Shown: piece after piece, positions 35,663-43,800 of the stretch | Numbering within the stretch: position 1 is the stretch's first letter | How the letters are laid out: every line of letters begins with the position of its first letter | Assembly: GCF_009870825.1 (NCBI RefSeq) | Contig: NZ_WTWY01000005.1 | Location: forward strand, 248,001-312,000 | Direction of reading: 5' to 3' | DNA from: Paenibacillus sp. USDA918EY | GTDB lineage: Bacteria; Bacillota; Bacilli; Paenibacillales; Paenibacillaceae | DNA: 64,000 bases | Notes under the pieces: generated by a model | The model's database searches: none | Seen by the model: only the letters and a program-made list of their open reading frames with translations | What the model was told of the DNA's origin: nothing | Made by a program: the position numbers and the translations under genes

Positions 35663-36226
35663 TCAAAACCTCGGCTTGTACACCGTAAACTTCTCCTCCG
35701 CAGGCGTTCTCGGCTGCCCCTTCGGCGCTTCATGGAAAAATCCGAGGTGCAGAAATCCCGCGATTTTTTCGTCCGGTCCGACTCCGAGAACTTCTTTGAC
35801 GTTCGGATCGTAAATATGCGGATTCGTTTTCCAAACGGTACCGAGCCCGCGCTCCCAAGCAAGCAGCTGAAAATTTTGAATCATCGAGCCGACCGCCCCG
35901 TAATCCTCTTCACGTTCCTTCGGATTGCCGCTGTCCGCCATGACGACGATCAAATAAGCGGCAGGTTCGTTAAAATATTTGACGCGGTATTCAAACATTT
36001 CATCGGGATAATGCTGCGCCATTTCGATGGCAAAAAACGGTTTCGCTTCGGTCGGCACAAAAATAAACCTCCACGGCTCGCGAAGCTTGTGCGTCGGTGC
36101 ATATACCGCGTCATTCAGCAGTTCGAGCACCAGTTCCTGCGGGATTGGATCGTCCTTATAACCCGTTTTTACCGATCGTCTTTCCCTGATGATTTGGGCA
36201 AGCTGCGTTTTTTTCACCTGTTCCAT
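35663..36226 (-). CDS. Nitroreductase-family FMN protein
   Basis: A 187-residue flavoprotein of the YdjA/NfsB-like fold. IIRERRSVKTGYKDDPIP gives the FMN-phosphate Arg residues, AVYAPTHKLREPWRFIF follows, and EDYGAVGSMIQNFQLLAWERGLGTVWKT holds the dimer and FMN contact helix. It reduces nitroaromatics, quinones or enoyl compounds with NAD(P)H. It lies 35 bases after lspA and may share its transcript. Confidence 0.9.
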   Translation of the reverse strand: MEQVKKTQLAQIIRERRSVKTGYKDDPIPQELVLELLNDAVYAPTHKLREPWRFIFVPTEAKPFFAIEMAQHYPDEMFEYRVKYFNEPAAYLIVVMADSGNPKEREEDYGAVGSMIQNFQLLAWERGLGTVWKTNPHIYDPNVKEVLGVGPDEKIAGFLHLGFFHEAPKGQPRTPAEEKFTVYKPRF

Positions 36227-36261
36227 CCGTAATTCCTCTACCTCTCCACTTCAAGTAAACG

Positions 36262-36726
36262 TCATTTAAAAGAATAGCTGCGTTTGTCCTGCCAGCTGCG
36301 GATCAGCATGCCGACGATCAGGAGAATTACGCCTGCGTTGATCGCCAGATCGGCGATGTTCATAATGCCCGAACCGGAACCCCATACGATAAAATCGGTT
36401 ACTTTCCCGAATATGAGCCGGTCCAGTGCATTCCCGAGCGCCCCTCCGGCAATAAAGCCGGCCGCAAGCTCCAAAACCCATCCGCGGATGGCTCCATTGA
36501 CTCGATAGTAGATCAGCGCTGCTACCACCACGACCGCAAGGTACGCAAACCATTTGCCGTAACCTTGAAATGAACTGAAGGCGGCGCCGCTATTTTGATA
36601 ATATTCAAAATGAAGGTACGGTGCAAGGACATTCCGCTGTTCTCCAACGAACATATGAACGCGAATCCACCATTTCGAGCCTTGATCGATCAGCAATACG
36701 ATGAGTGCCAACATGTAAAAAGCCAT
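36262..36726 (-). CDS. lspA: Lipoprotein signal peptidase (signal peptidase II)
   Basis: A 154-residue, four-helix aspartic peptidase that removes the signal peptide from prolipoproteins. The first helix with IDQGSKWWI, the NSGAAFSSFQG motif, the first catalytic Asp in GGALGNALDRLIFGKVTDFI, and the second in GIMNIADLAINAGVI are all present. It processes the lipoproteins seen elsewhere in the window. AGGAGGGG precedes the ATG. The usual partners ileS or rluD are not adjacent. Confidence 0.95.
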   Translation of the reverse strand: MAFYMLALIVLLIDQGSKWWIRVHMFVGEQRNVLAPYLHFEYYQNSGAAFSSFQGYGKWFAYLAVVVVAALIYYRVNGAIRGWVLELAAGFIAGGALGNALDRLIFGKVTDFIVWGSGSGIMNIADLAINAGVILLIVGMLIRSWQDKRSYSFK

Positions 36727-36804
36727 CGAACCCCTCCTTAAGGTCTACCAGGGAAAGTTTCGGGATGATATAAGCTCCCCTTCCTTGCCCGGGATGATAG
36801 CCGG

Positions 36805-37065
36805 TTAACGGCTTTTAATCAAAAGCTCTACCGCTTCCTTCACCAGATTGCCGGTTTCATTTCCTTTGGCTTGCTCCATCAGAATGCATTGCTCCAGATT
36901 GGTCGCGACGATGTACGCCATCGCTTTATCGGTTGCGCTCCGAACGGCGGACAGCTGGGCGATGACTTCCTTGCAGTCTTTTCCTTCTTCCATCATGCCG
37001 AGCACTCCGCGGATTTGGCCTTCAAGCCGCTTTAAGCGCCGGACAACGTTATCATCGTAATTCAT
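36805..37065 (-). CDS. CsoR-family regulator, CstR-like (persulfide sensor type)
   Basis: An 86-residue all-helical repressor of the DUF156/CsoR family. RRLKRLEGQIRGVLGMMEEGKDCKEVIAQL has Cys at position 31, and VATNLEQCIL has Asn56 and Cys60. Copper-sensing CsoR has His at the position where this protein has Asn. The Cys/Cys pair with Asn is the pattern of CstR, which senses persulfides and controls sulfide detoxification genes. No rhodanese or persulfide dioxygenase is in view. It follows an acidic unknown protein. A GTATACC/GGTATGC dyad upstream of that protein may be its operator. Confidence 0.85.
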   Translation of the reverse strand: MNYDDNVVRRLKRLEGQIRGVLGMMEEGKDCKEVIAQLSAVRSATDKAMAYIVATNLEQCILMEQAKGNETGNLVKEAVELLIKSR

Positions 37066-37116
37066 GTCAAACCATCCTTTCTTGAGCGAGTTTACGAATG
37101 ACGCGCCGCAGGTCCT

Positions 37117-37383
37117 TTATTGTTCCATCGAATCCATCGCCGCATCCACAAGCGCGTCGAACAAGTCGTCGTCTTCCTCAAGCAGCTCGTCTGCTTTGAG
37201 AAATTCCTCTTCAATCCCGGAATCCCCGGCAAAATTCAAGCTGTAATCCCACTCTTTGCCGTTTTTGCTGAAAAGCGTAATTTCGTATTGCGATTGATGG
37301 CCCGCGAGCGTAAACGTCACGTGACCCAGGTAGTGTTTTTCATCGTCCTGCGCCATGTCTGCTTTCATGATTTGATATTCCAT
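37117..37383 (-). CDS. Small acidic protein of unknown function
   Basis: An 88-residue protein I do not recognise. Residues 1-55 could form four beta strands (MEYQIMKADMA, HYLGHVTFTLAGHQ, QYEITLFSKNG, EWDYSLNFAG). The C-terminal third is strongly acidic (GIEEEFLKADELLEEDDDLF) and probably helical. There is no Cys, signal peptide or membrane segment. It is the first gene before the CstR-like regulator, with 51 bases between. A good ribosome binding site (AAAGGAGACC) supports it as real. Confidence 0.7.
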   Translation of the reverse strand: MEYQIMKADMAQDDEKHYLGHVTFTLAGHQSQYEITLFSKNGKEWDYSLNFAGDSGIEEEFLKADELLEEDDDLFDALVDAAMDSMEQ

Positions 37384-37422
37384 ATAAGCTGGTCTCCTTT
37401 ATAAACTAATCCATGTCTCTAT

Positions 37423-37443
37423 AGTATACCATACACGGTATGC
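37423..37443 (-). promoter_or_regulatory. Candidate CsoR/CstR operator at the -10 of the small-acidic-protein/regulator unit
   Basis: GTATACC-ATACAC-GGTATGC (37424-37443) has arms matching at 6 of 7 positions. TATACT (37423-37428 on the minus strand) is a plausible -10 inside it. Operators of this family are typically TATACC/GGTATA-like dyads. The -35 is weak. Confidence 0.5.
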
Positions 37444-37601
37444 TTTCCATCCAGAGCGAACATGTTTTCAATATGTCATCCGATTTAGTACAATAATAAA
37501 ACCATCGCTCGAGTCGGCGGACTCGGGAGGGTGGCAAACGAAGTTTCATTCCAACGAAATCGCGGGGCACGATGAAACATATTGGAGGGTATAAGACCAT
37601 G

Positions 37602-38831
37602 GCAAACTTTCAGGAAAATTTGAACAAATATGCCGATCTGGCCGTCAGAGTCGGCGTCAACGTCCAAAAAGGACAAATCCTTGTGGTGAACGCTCCGGTG
37701 GAATCGGCGGAATTCGTGCGCATGATTACCGAAAAAGCGTATCAGGCGGGAGCCAGCGAAGTCCGCGTCAACTGGAACGATGAAAAAATTACGCGCCTGA
37801 AATACGAGCATGCCGCCGATGAAGTATTTTCGGAAGCGCCGAAATGGTATGCCGGGGAAATGACCGAGCTTGTGGAAAAAGGAGCGGCCGTCCTGCACGT
37901 GCTCGCGGAAAATCCCGATCTGTTAAAGGGAATTAAACAGGAGCGGATTGCCGCCAGCCAAAAAGCGAGAGGCCAAGCGATGACCAAATACCGCGCGTAC
38001 CAGCAAGCGGATAAATTCAGCTGGTGCCTGATCGCGGTTCCGTCGCCGGCATGGGCCGACAAAGTGTTCCCGGACGCGCCGCAGGAAGAACGCGTGCAAA
38101 AGTTGTGGGACGCTATTTTCCATACGGTGCGGGTCGACCAGGACAATCCGGTCGAGGCATGGACCGAGCATCTGCAGACGTTGGATCAAAAATCCAAAAT
38201 CCTCAACGAAAAGAAATACAAAAAACTGCATTACATAGCGCCAGGGACCGACCTGACGATCGAACTTCCCGAAGGGCATATTTGGGCCGCCGGCGAAAGC
38301 TTTAACGAAAATGGCCACAGCTTTGTAGCCAACATGCCGACCGAGGAAGTGTTTACCGCTCCGCTGAAAACCGGCGTCAACGGCTACGTCAGCAGCACGA
38401 AACCGCTCAGCTACGGCGGCAATATCATCGACCGCTTCACCATCACGTTCGAGAACGGAAAAATCGTAAAGGTCGAAGCGGAACAAGGCCAGCAGGTGCT
38501 TGAACATCTCGTGGAAATGGACGAAGGCGCCCGTTACCTTGGCGAAGTTGCGCTCGTGCCGCACCAATCGCCGATTTCGGAGTCCAACATTTTGTACTTC
38601 AATACGCTGTTCGACGAAAATGCTTCCAACCATCTGGCGATCGGCAGCGCTTATGCCTTCTGTCTGGAGGGCGGTAAAGACATGACGCAGGAGCAGCTTG
38701 CCGAGCGCGGCCTGAACACCAGCGTCACGCACGTCGATTTCATGATCGGCTCCGGCGAAATGGACATTTTCGGCGTCACGGCGGATGGAAAAGAAGAGCC
38801 TGTATTTAAAAAGGGAAACTGGGCATTTTAA
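37602..38831 (+). CDS. ampS: M29-family aminopeptidase, first of two tandem copies
   Basis: A 409-residue metallo-aminopeptidase (AmpS/PepS/AmpT type) with two metal ions. It begins MANFQENLNKYADLAVRVG. Likely metal ligands are Glu in PTEEVFTAPLK, Glu in RYLGEVALVPHQSPIS, His in ASNHLAIGSAYAF and His/Asp in VTHVDFMIGSGEMDI. ATG 37602 follows GGAGGGTATAAGACC; the frame open to 37572 lacks support. A close paralogue lies about 200 bases downstream. Each has its own spacing and ribosome binding site, and a hairpin separates them. Confidence 0.93.
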   Translation, partial: ANFQENLNKYADLAVRVGVNVQKGQILVVNAPVESAEFVRMITEKAYQAGASEVRVNWNDEKITRLKYEHAADEVFSEAPKWYAGEMTELVEKGAAVLHVLAENPDLLKGIKQERIAASQKARGQAMTKYRAYQQADKFSWCLIAVPSPAWADKVFPDAPQEERVQKLWDAIFHTVRVDQDNPVEAWTEHLQTLDQKSKILNEKKYKKLHYIAPGTDLTIELPEGHIWAAGESFNENGHSFVANMPTEEVFTAPLKTGVNGYVSSTKPLSYGGNIIDRFTITFENGKIVKVEAEQGQQVLEHLVEMDEGARYLGEVALVPHQSPISESNILYFNTLFDENASNHLAIGSAYAFCLEGGKDMTQEQLAERGLNTSVTHVDFMIGSGEMDIFGVTADGKEEPVFKKGNWAF

Positions 38832-38892
38832 GTTTTGTCTCCAAAAGCCATCAATGCTTTAACCGCATACGATGTCAACCTTGGAGCCAGCT

Positions 38893-38930
38893 GGAGTCTT
38901 TCCTGCAGAAGCGGGAAAGGCTCCATTTCG
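38893..38930 (+). terminator. Hairpin between the two aminopeptidase genes
   Basis: GGAG(T)CTTTCC and GGGAAAG(G)CTCC pair around CTGCAGAAGC. The downstream T stretch is short (ATTTCG), so it could be a weak terminator or an attenuator. Confidence 0.5.
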
Positions 38931-39030
38931 CGTACATACGAATAATCGTTTCAACAAGTTTTAGTTTTATTTGACCTGTGGTTGATTTACAATAGAAAAA
39001 TAACCCATCGTTTCGAAGGAGGATTCCGAC

Positions 39031-40260
39031 ATGCTAACGTTTGAACAAAAACTAAACAATTACGCCGAGCTTGCGGTCAAGATCGGAGCGAATGTGCAGC
39101 CCGGACAGACTTTGGTCGTCAGCGCCGCCATCGACGCAGCCGAGCTTGTCCGTCTGATCGTCAAAAAAGCCTATGAGGCCGGAGCGAACTTCGTCAAAGT
39201 CAATTACACCGACGAAGTGGTTACGCGCCTTAGATATGATCTGGCCCCGGATGAATCCTTCCTGATTCCCCCTGCCGCACAAGCGCGGGAGTGGACCGAG
39301 CTTGCCGAGCAGAATGCTGCGTTTTTGACCGTCATTTCCGCCAATCCCGATTTGCTGAAAGGCGTGGATCCCGAGCGTATTGCTAACAACCAGCGGACCT
39401 TCGGTCAAGCCATGGCCAAATACCGCCAATATCAACAGGCTGATAAAATGAGCTGGACGGGCATCGCCTTCCCTTCGCCGGACTGGGCGGAGAAAGTATT
39501 CCCGGGCCTGCCGCAGGAAGAAGCGGTTGCCAAGCTGTGGGATGCCATCTTCCATGCCGTGCGCGCAGACCAGGAGGATCCGATCGCCGCGTGGCACAAA
39601 CATATCGAAACGCTGCAATCCAAATCGGATGAGCTGAACGGCAAAAAATACCACAAGCTTCATTTCGTCGCACCGGGCACGGATTTGACCATTGAGCTGC
39701 CTGAGGGACATATTTGGGCGCAAGCCGGCAGTTTGAACGAAAAAGGAACCCCGTTCGTGGCGAATATTCCAACCGAAGAGGTGTTTACGGCACCATTGAA
39801 GACCGGCGTCAACGGCTATGTCAGCAGCACCAAGCCGCTCAGCTACGGCGGCAATATCATCGACCGCTTCAAGCTGACGTTCGAAAACGGAAAAATCGTG
39901 GATTTTACGGCGGAGGAAGGACAGGATACGTTGGAGCGCCTGATCGGCATGGACGAAGGCTCCCGTTATCTTGGCGAAGTGGCGCTTGTACCGTACCATT
40001 CTCCGATTTCCCAAAGCAATATTTTGTTCCTGACCACCCTGTTCGACGAAAACGCGTCCTGCCATCTCGCGATCGGCAGCTCCTATGCCTTTAACCTGGA
40101 AGGCGGCAAGACGATGTCGGCCGAAGAGCTGGCCGCTCACGGCATGAATGCGAGCATCACGCACGTCGACTTCATGTTTGGGTCTCCGGAAATGAGCATC
40201 ACGGGCATCACCCGCGACGGCAAGGAAGAGCCGATTTTCATCAACGGCGATTGGGCCTAA
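39031..40260 (+). CDS. ampS: M29-family aminopeptidase, second tandem copy
   Basis: A 409-residue paralogue of the preceding gene. The same four metal-site segments are present (PTEEVFTAPLK, RYLGEVALVPYHSPIS, ASCHLAIGSSYAF and THVDFMFGSPEM), and large identical blocks such as GVNGYVSSTKPLSYGGNIID occur. The start follows GGAGGATTCCGAC. The N-terminal half diverges more than the C-terminal half. Different substrate preference or promoter use would explain keeping both. It is followed by a clear terminator. Confidence 0.93.
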   Translation: MLTFEQKLNNYAELAVKIGANVQPGQTLVVSAAIDAAELVRLIVKKAYEAGANFVKVNYTDEVVTRLRYDLAPDESFLIPPAAQAREWTELAEQNAAFLTVISANPDLLKGVDPERIANNQRTFGQAMAKYRQYQQADKMSWTGIAFPSPDWAEKVFPGLPQEEAVAKLWDAIFHAVRADQEDPIAAWHKHIETLQSKSDELNGKKYHKLHFVAPGTDLTIELPEGHIWAQAGSLNEKGTPFVANIPTEEVFTAPLKTGVNGYVSSTKPLSYGGNIIDRFKLTFENGKIVDFTAEEGQDTLERLIGMDEGSRYLGEVALVPYHSPISQSNILFLTTLFDENASCHLAIGSSYAFNLEGGKTMSAEELAAHGMNASITHVDFMFGSPEMSITGITRDGKEEPIFINGDWA

Positions 40261-40344
40261 AATACCCCCGGGAGCTGTGCTCCGAAACCGATTCAAGTGC
40301 TCTGCGGGGAACAAATAAAATAATTTCAATCATGTTAAGCCAAA

Positions 40345-40378
40345 GCAAAGCCGGGAAGCAATTTCCCGGCTTTGCTCA
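40345..40378 (+). terminator. Terminator after the second aminopeptidase
   Basis: GCAAAGCCGGGAA and TTCCCGGCTTTGC form a 13-base-pair stem with a GCAA-type loop. The U tract is short. Confidence 0.75.
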
Positions 40379-40411
40379 TATGGCGAACCTGAGGCGAACC
40401 CTATGGCGAAC

Positions 40412-41305
40412 CTATTCCAGCCGTCCGTATGCCTTAAGCGTCACCAAACGATCCACCGTGACCAGCCCTCTCCATTCCGCTTCGTTCCCGCCGCTCAGCG
40501 CAGAAAAGTTCATATCCCATCCCCCGTCTTCCTGCTGCCGCTCGATCAGGACGTCGAGATGCCGTCCGATATCTTCCTCTGAAATCCACTTCCTAGCGTA
40601 ACTATCCGGGCTTGGAGCCCAATCCAGCACGGTGTGCACATACCCTGATGCATTCGGGTCCAGCTCGATTGTTCCCGGCACCTGAAGCCACTCATCCACC
40701 TTTCTTAGCTCGGCTTCCGCCCGCCGCCGATTCGGCACATGCTCCAGAAACGTAATGCATTGAATGAGATCATGGTAATCCGACGGGTCCGCCAATGGGA
40801 TCCGGCTCCATACAAAATCGGTGCTGCGGGAAAACCATGCGTCTTCTTCGCCTGGAAGAGGCTCTGCCTTCAACTTATGCAGCAACCCCAATATTCTCCC
40901 CGTCGGATTCAACGATCCGTGCGAATCGTCCGCCGTATTCCACCAAGGAGCATGGGGGTATTCATTCACGTCGATTTTCGCCCGAGGAAAACCTCCCCCG
41001 TCTCTCTCGGTATCTTTCAGAAATTTTCGGATCCCTCGAAGGATACCCGGATCCGCCGCCCCGATTTCATCCAGGATCGCCAAAGCGCATTCTACGGCGA
41101 CGGGCTGGCTGTATGGCGTGCGGATGTCCGGCTCGAGCGCGCTTCCGAATCCGCCGTCGTCGTTTTGGTAAGAACGGAGCGCATTCAGGACGAAATCGGC
41201 AGAACCTTGCTCGAATTGGTATGCAAATCTTCTGCGGTCAAGCAATCTGGCGTTGGCGTAAACGAACTCCCGGGCCTTCATGAACTTCGTTCGGGTCAGT
41301 TTCAT
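40412..41305 (-). CDS. Prenyltransferase/squalene cyclase-like repeat protein
   Basis: A 297-residue helical protein with alpha/alpha-toroid features. The DGGF/DGGW-type repeats NDDGGFGSALEPD (near residue 48), RDGGGFPRAKI, SHGSLNPTGRI and RQQEDGGWDMNFS are spaced as QW-like motifs. The catalytic DXDD of cyclases is not seen, so it may be a non-catalytic binding protein or an enzyme of unknown type. ATG 41305 follows AGGAGG; the frame to 41365 is an unsupported extension. It lies 11 bases after the AlkZ-related gene and is probably in the same operon. Confidence 0.7.
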   Translation of the reverse strand: MKLTRTKFMKAREFVYANARLLDRRRFAYQFEQGSADFVLNALRSYQNDDGGFGSALEPDIRTPYSQPVAVECALAILDEIGAADPGILRGIRKFLKDTERDGGGFPRAKIDVNEYPHAPWWNTADDSHGSLNPTGRILGLLHKLKAEPLPGEEDAWFSRSTDFVWSRIPLADPSDYHDLIQCITFLEHVPNRRRAEAELRKVDEWLQVPGTIELDPNASGYVHTVLDWAPSPDSYARKWISEEDIGRHLDVLIERQQEDGGWDMNFSALSGGNEAEWRGLVTVDRLVTLKAYGRLE

Positions 41306-41316
41306 TCGAAATCCTC

Positions 41317-42009
41317 CTAACATTGGAATATTTTTTCGAAATACGCGAGGGTTTTGCCGCTGCATCTTTCCCGCAGCCTCCGCATGAGCTCGGCCCGCGC
41401 ATCTTGCTTCGACAAACTGCTTTCCTTGATTCCGTTTTGGCGCATCCAGTTTGCTGCCGTTTCATAGGCAGTGCTGCTCCAACCGTTTTTCTCTCCGGCG
41501 GCATTGACCTTTGCCTTTACCCCGGAGATGACGATAAACATCGCATCCTGCTGCTCGATGACGGCCTGATCGAATGCTTTTTTGTCTTCCTTCCCCTTCA
41601 TAAACGCCCGTTCGCGCAGCACTCTGGTGTCAATGCCTTGCTCGATTTCGATCAGCTGGTACAGCTCCCAAGCCGTTCTGGACAACAAGCCGTCCTTAAA
41701 GCAGGTTTCCGCGTTTTGCCCCAAACGCAGGGCATCATATACGAGCGGAAACCACTCGGGCGAAACCAGAACCGCTTTTTTCTTCATGAACTTGCCGTAT
41801 GCGGCTTTTCCTTCCGCCGGAAAACGTACCCTCCACCTCCAAGGGTCCTGCTCCGTATCGCTGTGCCAGTTAGCCCGCGGGGTTACGCTTTCGAGCGACG
41901 GGTAATCCGGGATCAAACTTGCCAGCGGCAGAATCCCAAGCCGTCCTATAAGCTCTGCGGCTTCATCAAAGCTGGTGATCATGGTTCCGTGTGGCGTATG
42001 GTCATTCAT
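41317..42009 (-). CDS. AlkZ-related uncharacterised protein
   Basis: A 230-residue soluble protein. Conserved-looking segments are SFDEAAELIGRLGILPLASLIPDYPS, ANWHSDTEQDPWRWRVRFPAEG and SPEWFPLVYDALR. They match my memory of Paenibacillus proteins annotated as related to winged-helix DNA glycosylase AlkZ, but the QxQ catalytic motif of AlkZ is not visible, so glycosylase activity is not claimed. ATG 42009 overlaps the end of the WYL regulator gene and has GGAGAGG upstream. Co-translation with the regulator suggests functional linkage. Confidence 0.55.
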   Translation of the reverse strand: MNDHTPHGTMITSFDEAAELIGRLGILPLASLIPDYPSLESVTPRANWHSDTEQDPWRWRVRFPAEGKAAYGKFMKKKAVLVSPEWFPLVYDALRLGQNAETCFKDGLLSRTAWELYQLIEIEQGIDTRVLRERAFMKGKEDKKAFDQAVIEQQDAMFIVISGVKAKVNAAGEKNGWSSTAYETAANWMRQNGIKESSLSKQDARAELMRRLRERCSGKTLAYFEKIFQC

Positions 42010-42958
42010 GGAACACCTCTCCTTTTTCTTCATCGTCGTAATGTTTGCGAAGTTCTTCCGCCCGGGCGCGAATTTCGGCCCGCAGGTGTTCCGGCACGAT
42101 GACTCGCGCTTCCCGCCCTAACGAAAAAAACAACCCGATCACCCATTCCCATTCCCTTTCAGGCAGGTGAAAATCCGCGATCCAGCGGTCGTCATCCATC
42201 TGCTCGATGCATTCGCCGATATGCTCGTCCCTTTCAACCCGAAGCATCCCTCTGTAAGTTAACTCCGCGCGAATACGAACGGTGCTTTCAGAGTTTTGGG
42301 GCCTGCTTGCATTCCGGGGTTTCGCATCATCGGACGGCGTATCCGCCTCCGCTATGTCACCGATCCGGTCGATCCGCAGCCTCCGGTTCTCCCCATGCGT
42401 GCGGGAAAAGCAGTCGCAGTACCAGAAGCCGTGGGCTGCAAAAATTTTAAGCGGCTTGATCAGCAGTTGTCTGCGGTGATTCATGGACTGATAGAACACG
42501 GTAATCCATCTCCCACGGGCCGTGAGCTCGAGCAACTTATCCAAGTGCGGAACGCTGTAAACCCGTTTGGGAACCTCCACCTCCATGCTCGACAGCAGCG
42601 GATGGATGTTTTGCACCGTCTCCAGCGGAAGCATGCTCCGGATTTTGTCCATAACCGTCCATCGCTCCCCGTTAAAAGGCGTATCCGTATAACCCGTCAA
42701 CCCCTGCAGCGCAAAAAGCACGCATAACGCTTCCCTGGAGCTGAGCTGGAGCGGAGGCAGCAGAAATCCTTCCATGAGGTAATAACCGCCGCGGGGACCG
42801 CTTGCGGCTCCGATCGGCACACCGATCTCGGACAGCGTTTGGATATCGCGCAAAATGGTTCGGCGGGACACCTCCAACTTTTCCGAAAGCGAGGCGGCGG
42901 TTTGGCTTCCATGCTGAAGGGCCATGACGATGGCCATTTGGCGTTCCATTTTATTCAA
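42002..42958 (-). CDS. YafY-type WYL-domain transcriptional regulator
   Basis: A 318-residue regulator. The N-terminal DeoR-like HTH has GSQTAASLSEKLEVSRRTILRDI and the wing GVPIGAASGPRGGYYL. The WYL domain from ~140 to 215 includes ITVFYQSMNHRR and the FAAHGFWYCDCFSRTHGENR segment (WYC in place of WYL), then LRIDRI. The C-terminal WCX part ends WEWVIGLFFSLGREARVIVPEHL. The start is TTG behind GGGGTGA. WYL proteins sense nucleic acid or nucleotide ligands. Overlap with the AlkZ-like gene supports a DNA-damage or nucleic acid theme. Confidence 0.87.
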   Translation of the reverse strand: MNKMERQMAIVMALQHGSQTAASLSEKLEVSRRTILRDIQTLSEIGVPIGAASGPRGGYYLMEGFLLPPLQLSSREALCVLFALQGLTGYTDTPFNGERWTVMDKIRSMLPLETVQNIHPLLSSMEVEVPKRVYSVPHLDKLLELTARGRWITVFYQSMNHRRQLLIKPLKIFAAHGFWYCDCFSRTHGENRRLRIDRIGDIAEADTPSDDAKPRNASRPQNSESTVRIRAELTYRGMLRVERDEHIGECIEQMDDDRWIADFHLPEREWEWVIGLFFSLGREARVIVPEHLRAEIRARAEELRKHYDDEEKGEVFHE

Positions 42959-43242
42959 TCCATCACCCCGTTTTTCGTTACAGGCCGATTATATCAACCT
43001 ATTGGTGACAGCTTGGATGTCACCGATTTTTTTTGTATTTCCTTCTTCCCTTCGTCTCGGGTATAATGCCATAAGGCATGTCGAAAGACATACTTATCCA
43101 TTCTAGATTTCTAAGCAAAACCATAAACTATATTACCATATGTATCCATAAGCAAGAGGGTCAATAAAAGGATTCTTACAAAGCATCATCGGGTATGATC
43201 GGCATGGATACGCCAAGCGGATGAAGGAGGAGAAGCCCCGTT

Positions 43243-43716
43243 ATGTCCAACTTTTTAAACAAACTCAAACAGGGTGTGTCGGATGCGGGCAAAAAAGCTC
43301 AGCAAACCGTGGAGTCCACGACATTGAAATTTCAGGTAGCGGCCAAAGAAAAAGAAATCGAAAAAAATTACACGGAAATCGGGCGGATCGTATACCGCTC
43401 CCTAGAAAGCCAAATCAGCTTCGCTCCCAATGCGGAATACGAAAAATACCGCGAGGCTATCGTCCACCTCGAACAGGAAATCGAAGAGCTGAACCGCAAA
43501 ATACAGCATCTGCAAAATCTCAAGGAATGCGGCTGCGGAAAAATGCTGCCGGCCGACGCGTCCTACTGTCCGTTCTGCGGACAGCAGTTCCAAACGATCG
43601 TGCTGCAGCCGTCTGTCGTTCAAGCCGAAAAAGCTTCTTTTTGCCCCAAATGCGGAGAAGCGGCGGGAGCGTCAGACAACTTCTGCCGCAGCTGCGGATG
43701 TCAGTTATCGGAATAA
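43243..43716 (+). CDS. Zinc-ribbon coiled-coil protein
   Basis: A 157-residue protein. An N-terminal amphipathic segment (MSNFLNKLKQGVSDAGKKA) is followed by a helical coiled coil (~30-90). Two zinc ribbons follow: CGCGKMLPADASYCPFCG (about 95-114) and FCPKCGEAAGASDNFCRSCG (133-152). The double CxxC knuckles look complete. Similar small zinc-ribbon proteins are common in Paenibacillus, with unknown function. GGAGGAGAAGCC precedes the ATG. It stands alone before a strong terminator. Confidence 0.75.
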   Translation: MSNFLNKLKQGVSDAGKKAQQTVESTTLKFQVAAKEKEIEKNYTEIGRIVYRSLESQISFAPNAEYEKYREAIVHLEQEIEELNRKIQHLQNLKECGCGKMLPADASYCPFCGQQFQTIVLQPSVVQAEKASFCPKCGEAAGASDNFCRSCGCQLSE

Positions 43717-43741
43717 CGACGGCGAATCGCCAAACCATTCC

Positions 43742-43778
43742 AAAACCGCCCTTCCGTAATCGGAAAGGCGGTTTTTTT
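43742..43778. terminator. Bidirectional terminator between zinc-ribbon and epimerase genes
   Basis: AAAACCGCC(C)TTCCG and CGGAA(A)GGCGGTTTTTTT pair over TAAT, between convergent genes. Confidence 0.9.
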
Positions 43779-43800
43779 GCCATATGGCCGTACAGCGGTA

